Below the pieces are notes generated by a model. The model saw only the letters and a list, made by a program, of their open reading frames with translations, searched no databases and had not been told where the DNA came from. Source: Cellvibrionaceae bacterium (GTDB lineage: Bacteria > Pseudomonadota > Gammaproteobacteria > Pseudomonadales > Cellvibrionaceae). Taken from it: DNA of 64,000 bases. Below, one piece after another: positions 63,201-64,000 of the stretch. The translations under genes and the position numbers were made by a program. Each line of letters begins with the position of its first letter. Within the stretch, counting starts at the first letter, position 1. Location: NCBI GenBank assembly GCA_024707385.1, contig JANPZW010000013.1:939465-1003464 (forward strand), in the 5' to 3' direction.

Positions 63201-63887
63201 AAGGTCTGGTCAGCGGAAATTACGCCTTGGGGTGATTTGCGCAATATAGAAGGCGAAAGGCGAACCTGCCTCTTCCGCTGGCCGGGGCAGTATGAGGATG
63301 AGGAGACAGGGCTTTATTACAACCGTTTCCGCTATTACGATCCGGATGCGGGACAGTATGTTAGCCAGGATCCCATCGGACTGGATGGTGGGTTTGGTCT
63401 ATACAATTACGTTCACGATCCGTTGACTTGGACCGACTTATTCGGGCTGGCGGGTTCGTGTATACCCAAGGGTAAAAAAATAAAGAGGACGGTATATCGT
63501 TCTGAATACCCTTCGCGAATCGGCACAACTTGGACGACGCATCCGGGAAATATTGGCGCCAATCATCGGTACACCAGACCAGGTGTTGGTGGAGTATATG
63601 GTGCTAACTCATCCAAAACAGCTTTGGCGGAAATCGCCCACTATAAGCCTGCGCCGGGGAGAGTAATTACCAGTAAACAGGTGCAACTCAATAATGTACT
63701 GGATTTAACGGATCCTAAGGTACGGAGACAGCTCGGCGTGACGAAGAGGGATTTGGTAAAGAGTAAGGACTACTCCAAAACTCAAGCGATCGGAGATTGG
63801 GCGGTTGCTAATGGCTATGACGGAATTCTTGCCCCCTCCGCTAGAAACAAAACGGGGTCTAATTTGATTGGTTTTGGTGGGCTGTAA
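60261..63887 (+). CDS. Rhs-repeat polymorphic toxin with C-terminal RES-type domain
   Basis: 1208 residues. The start ATG at 60261 has no ribosome site, because the true N-terminus is probably the PAAR segment upstream. The body is made of YD-type Rhs repeats (for example YEYRADSALIKA, RYQYDAEGNLICKLEPGG) forming the toxin-enclosing shell, and the shell ends at the conserved DPIGLDGGFGLYNYVHDPL (from about residue 1037). The variable C-terminus (from about 1062) resembles a RES domain: Arg1080 in VYRSEY, Glu1124 in ALAEIAH and Ser1193 in APSARN, the three residues that name it. RES toxins degrade NAD+. Function is inferred from the pattern, not shown. Confidence 0.88.
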   Translation: MDKLGVPPNIRNRVHKSICAVTGHPVDVASGKLFTDAVDFELPGPIPLKWERTWFSTSVYEGPLGHGWHHSYDLELMEGDKAIAVRLADGRPVAFPRLNVGETCFERADRLTLLRDSRGYAVDTIDGQRYRFEIAIPAEKRHRLRSIAHKSTGAKIEFEYDGHNRLRQIIDSGGRFIRLEYNADNLLHKIFLPHPDSHRIEEWMCAVEYHYRDGELVRVDDALQQPWTYEYQNNLLVKETYRNGLSFYFRFDGSDHNARCIETWGDGGIYYRKLSYDLENNITRVQDSLGNVTEYHHNQVVPHRIIDPLKNITTIEYNEYSQIICETNALGFKKTFEYDEFGNTTKTTNRDGAITALVYDQNHNLIEVEDVVGGKWQFRYNNHNRLVEEIDPLSNKTSYTYNDVALVSITDANLNQYFFQYDQHLNLRSISDKNGLEIEWQYDSQGNLVTITDARGNKRIFQHDVLGRVKQINEPDGNVRRLQYDADDNVIRTQDKYYEVQFQYQGMGRLAARTQGGTTVKFEYDTEERLKAIINEHGKVYDFELDPLGEVVTESGFDRLTRRYLRDGLGQVRRVQRPDGRHSTYSYDADGRITDITHYNGEREKYEYRADSALIKASNSHAQIEFKRDLLGQVVKEIRDQYWVASEYDALGNRVRITSSLGLQQNITRDSEGRVKQVAVGKDRQFVTQYTFDDIGLELQRDLPGGIQSRWRRDKLGRPVQQDVVSGQKNHSRKTYVWGMDDRLTKVVDALGRETLFHHDVLGSLTAAQYNQANFDLRMPDAVGNLFRSETKKDREYGPAGQLLAKHDKEGTTRYQYDAEGNLICKLEPGGKTWRYEWDATGFLRKVVRPDGREVKFEYDPLGRRISKTFNGKTTRWVWDGNNPLHEWVESVQSRAPLRRVQTNQPAQDEIAADQREIILQPLQSQGPPAVPEGDENNPATWLFDPESFAPMAKMVGDRYYPVVTDYLGTPVEMFDDAGKKVWSAEITPWGDLRNIEGERRTCLFRWPGQYEDEETGLYYNRFRYYDPDAGQYVSQDPIGLDGGFGLYNYVHDPLTWTDLFGLAGSCIPKGKKIKRTVYRSEYPSRIGTTWTTHPGNIGANHRYTRPGVGGVYGANSSKTALAEIAHYKPAPGRVITSKQVQLNNVLDLTDPKVRRQLGVTKRDLVKSKDYSKTQAIGDWAVANGYDGILAPSARNKTGSNLIGFGGL

Positions 63888-63890
63888 ATA

Positions 63891-64000
63891 ATGAAACAAC
63901 TTGAAGATTATTATTCGGGTGATGAGGCGTGGTACAGGAGCGTTGAAATAGCAAAAGCGCAGTATTGGGTAGACTCTCCTCTTCAGCTGGAGCTGCTAAA
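63891..64000 (+). CDS. Likely immunity protein to the Rhs-RES toxin (3' partial)
   Basis: An ATG three bases after the rhs stop opens a frame that runs to the window end, 36 complete codons (MKQLEDYYSGDEAWYRSVEI, then AKAQYWVDSPLQLELL). It has no match I recognise. Polymorphic Rhs toxins are almost always followed directly by their immunity gene, so that role is inferred from position only. Confidence 0.6.
   Translation, partial: MKQLEDYYSGDEAWYRSVEIAKAQYWVDSPLQLELL

Overview
The window looks like the chromosome of a polysaccharide-degrading gammaproteobacterium, most likely a member of the Cellvibrionaceae. The clues are a lipoprotein with a long polyserine linker, a secreted protein joining a family 2 cellulose-binding module to a ricin-type lectin, a SutA homologue, class I adenylate cyclase, a Kdo kinase, type IV pilus genes and a type VI secretion (T6SS) VgrG/Rhs locus. 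The taxonomic call is inference. No rRNA or tRNA gene, insertion sequence, prophage or CRISPR array was seen.

Layout. 0-7 kb: the end of a PEP-CTERM/exosortase TPR gene (prsT), a probable sorted PEP-CTERM protein, a 2-hydroxyacid dehydrogenase, a GFA-family protein and two lipoproteins. 7-9 kb: a hipBA toxin-antitoxin operon behind five evenly spaced 16-17 bp palindromes. 9-11 kb: a gingipain-type (C25) peptidase and ubiK. 11-24 kb: a urea block made of ureDABCEFGJ followed by the urea ABC transporter urtABCDE. 24-29 kb: a TorF-like porin, a second porin, glnK-amtB and another PII gene. NtrC-like sites occur upstream of ureD, urtA and the porin/glnK/amtB block, and good sigma-54 promoter matches precede urtA and the porin, so these clusters look like one nitrogen-limitation regulon: urea import, hydrolysis to ammonia, ammonium uptake and PII sensing.

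29-36 kb: sutA, then DUF484-dapF-lysA-lptM (lysine and cell-wall precursor genes), the Kdo kinase kdkA and three divergent glycosyltransferase-like genes probably acting on surface glycans. 36-43 kb: a CotH-kinase/lamin-tail lipoprotein, a GT2 enzyme, cyaA, and sapC behind three 17 bp direct repeats. 44-48 kb: a minor-pilin operon (pilE-fimT-pilV-pilW-pilX) with an oversized PilX-like protein and no pilY1. 49-55 kb: a degenerate-receiver GGDEF/EAL protein, an FHA protein, a LysR regulator and a CBM2-HEXXH-ricin secreted protein. 55-64 kb: a broken YdjM-like membrane protein, then a T6SS cargo locus: vgrG, a possible adaptor, PAAR, an Rhs protein ending in a RES-type toxin, and the start of a likely immunity gene.

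A recurring oddity is that at least six genes are split by single-base frameshifts (near 24.12, 32.42, 34.43, 55.66, 58.74 and 60.22 kb), five of them exactly at A/T homopolymers of 6-8 bases. Sequence or assembly error is the simplest explanation; real decay, phase variation or transcriptional slippage are alternatives. Affected genes are flagged individually.
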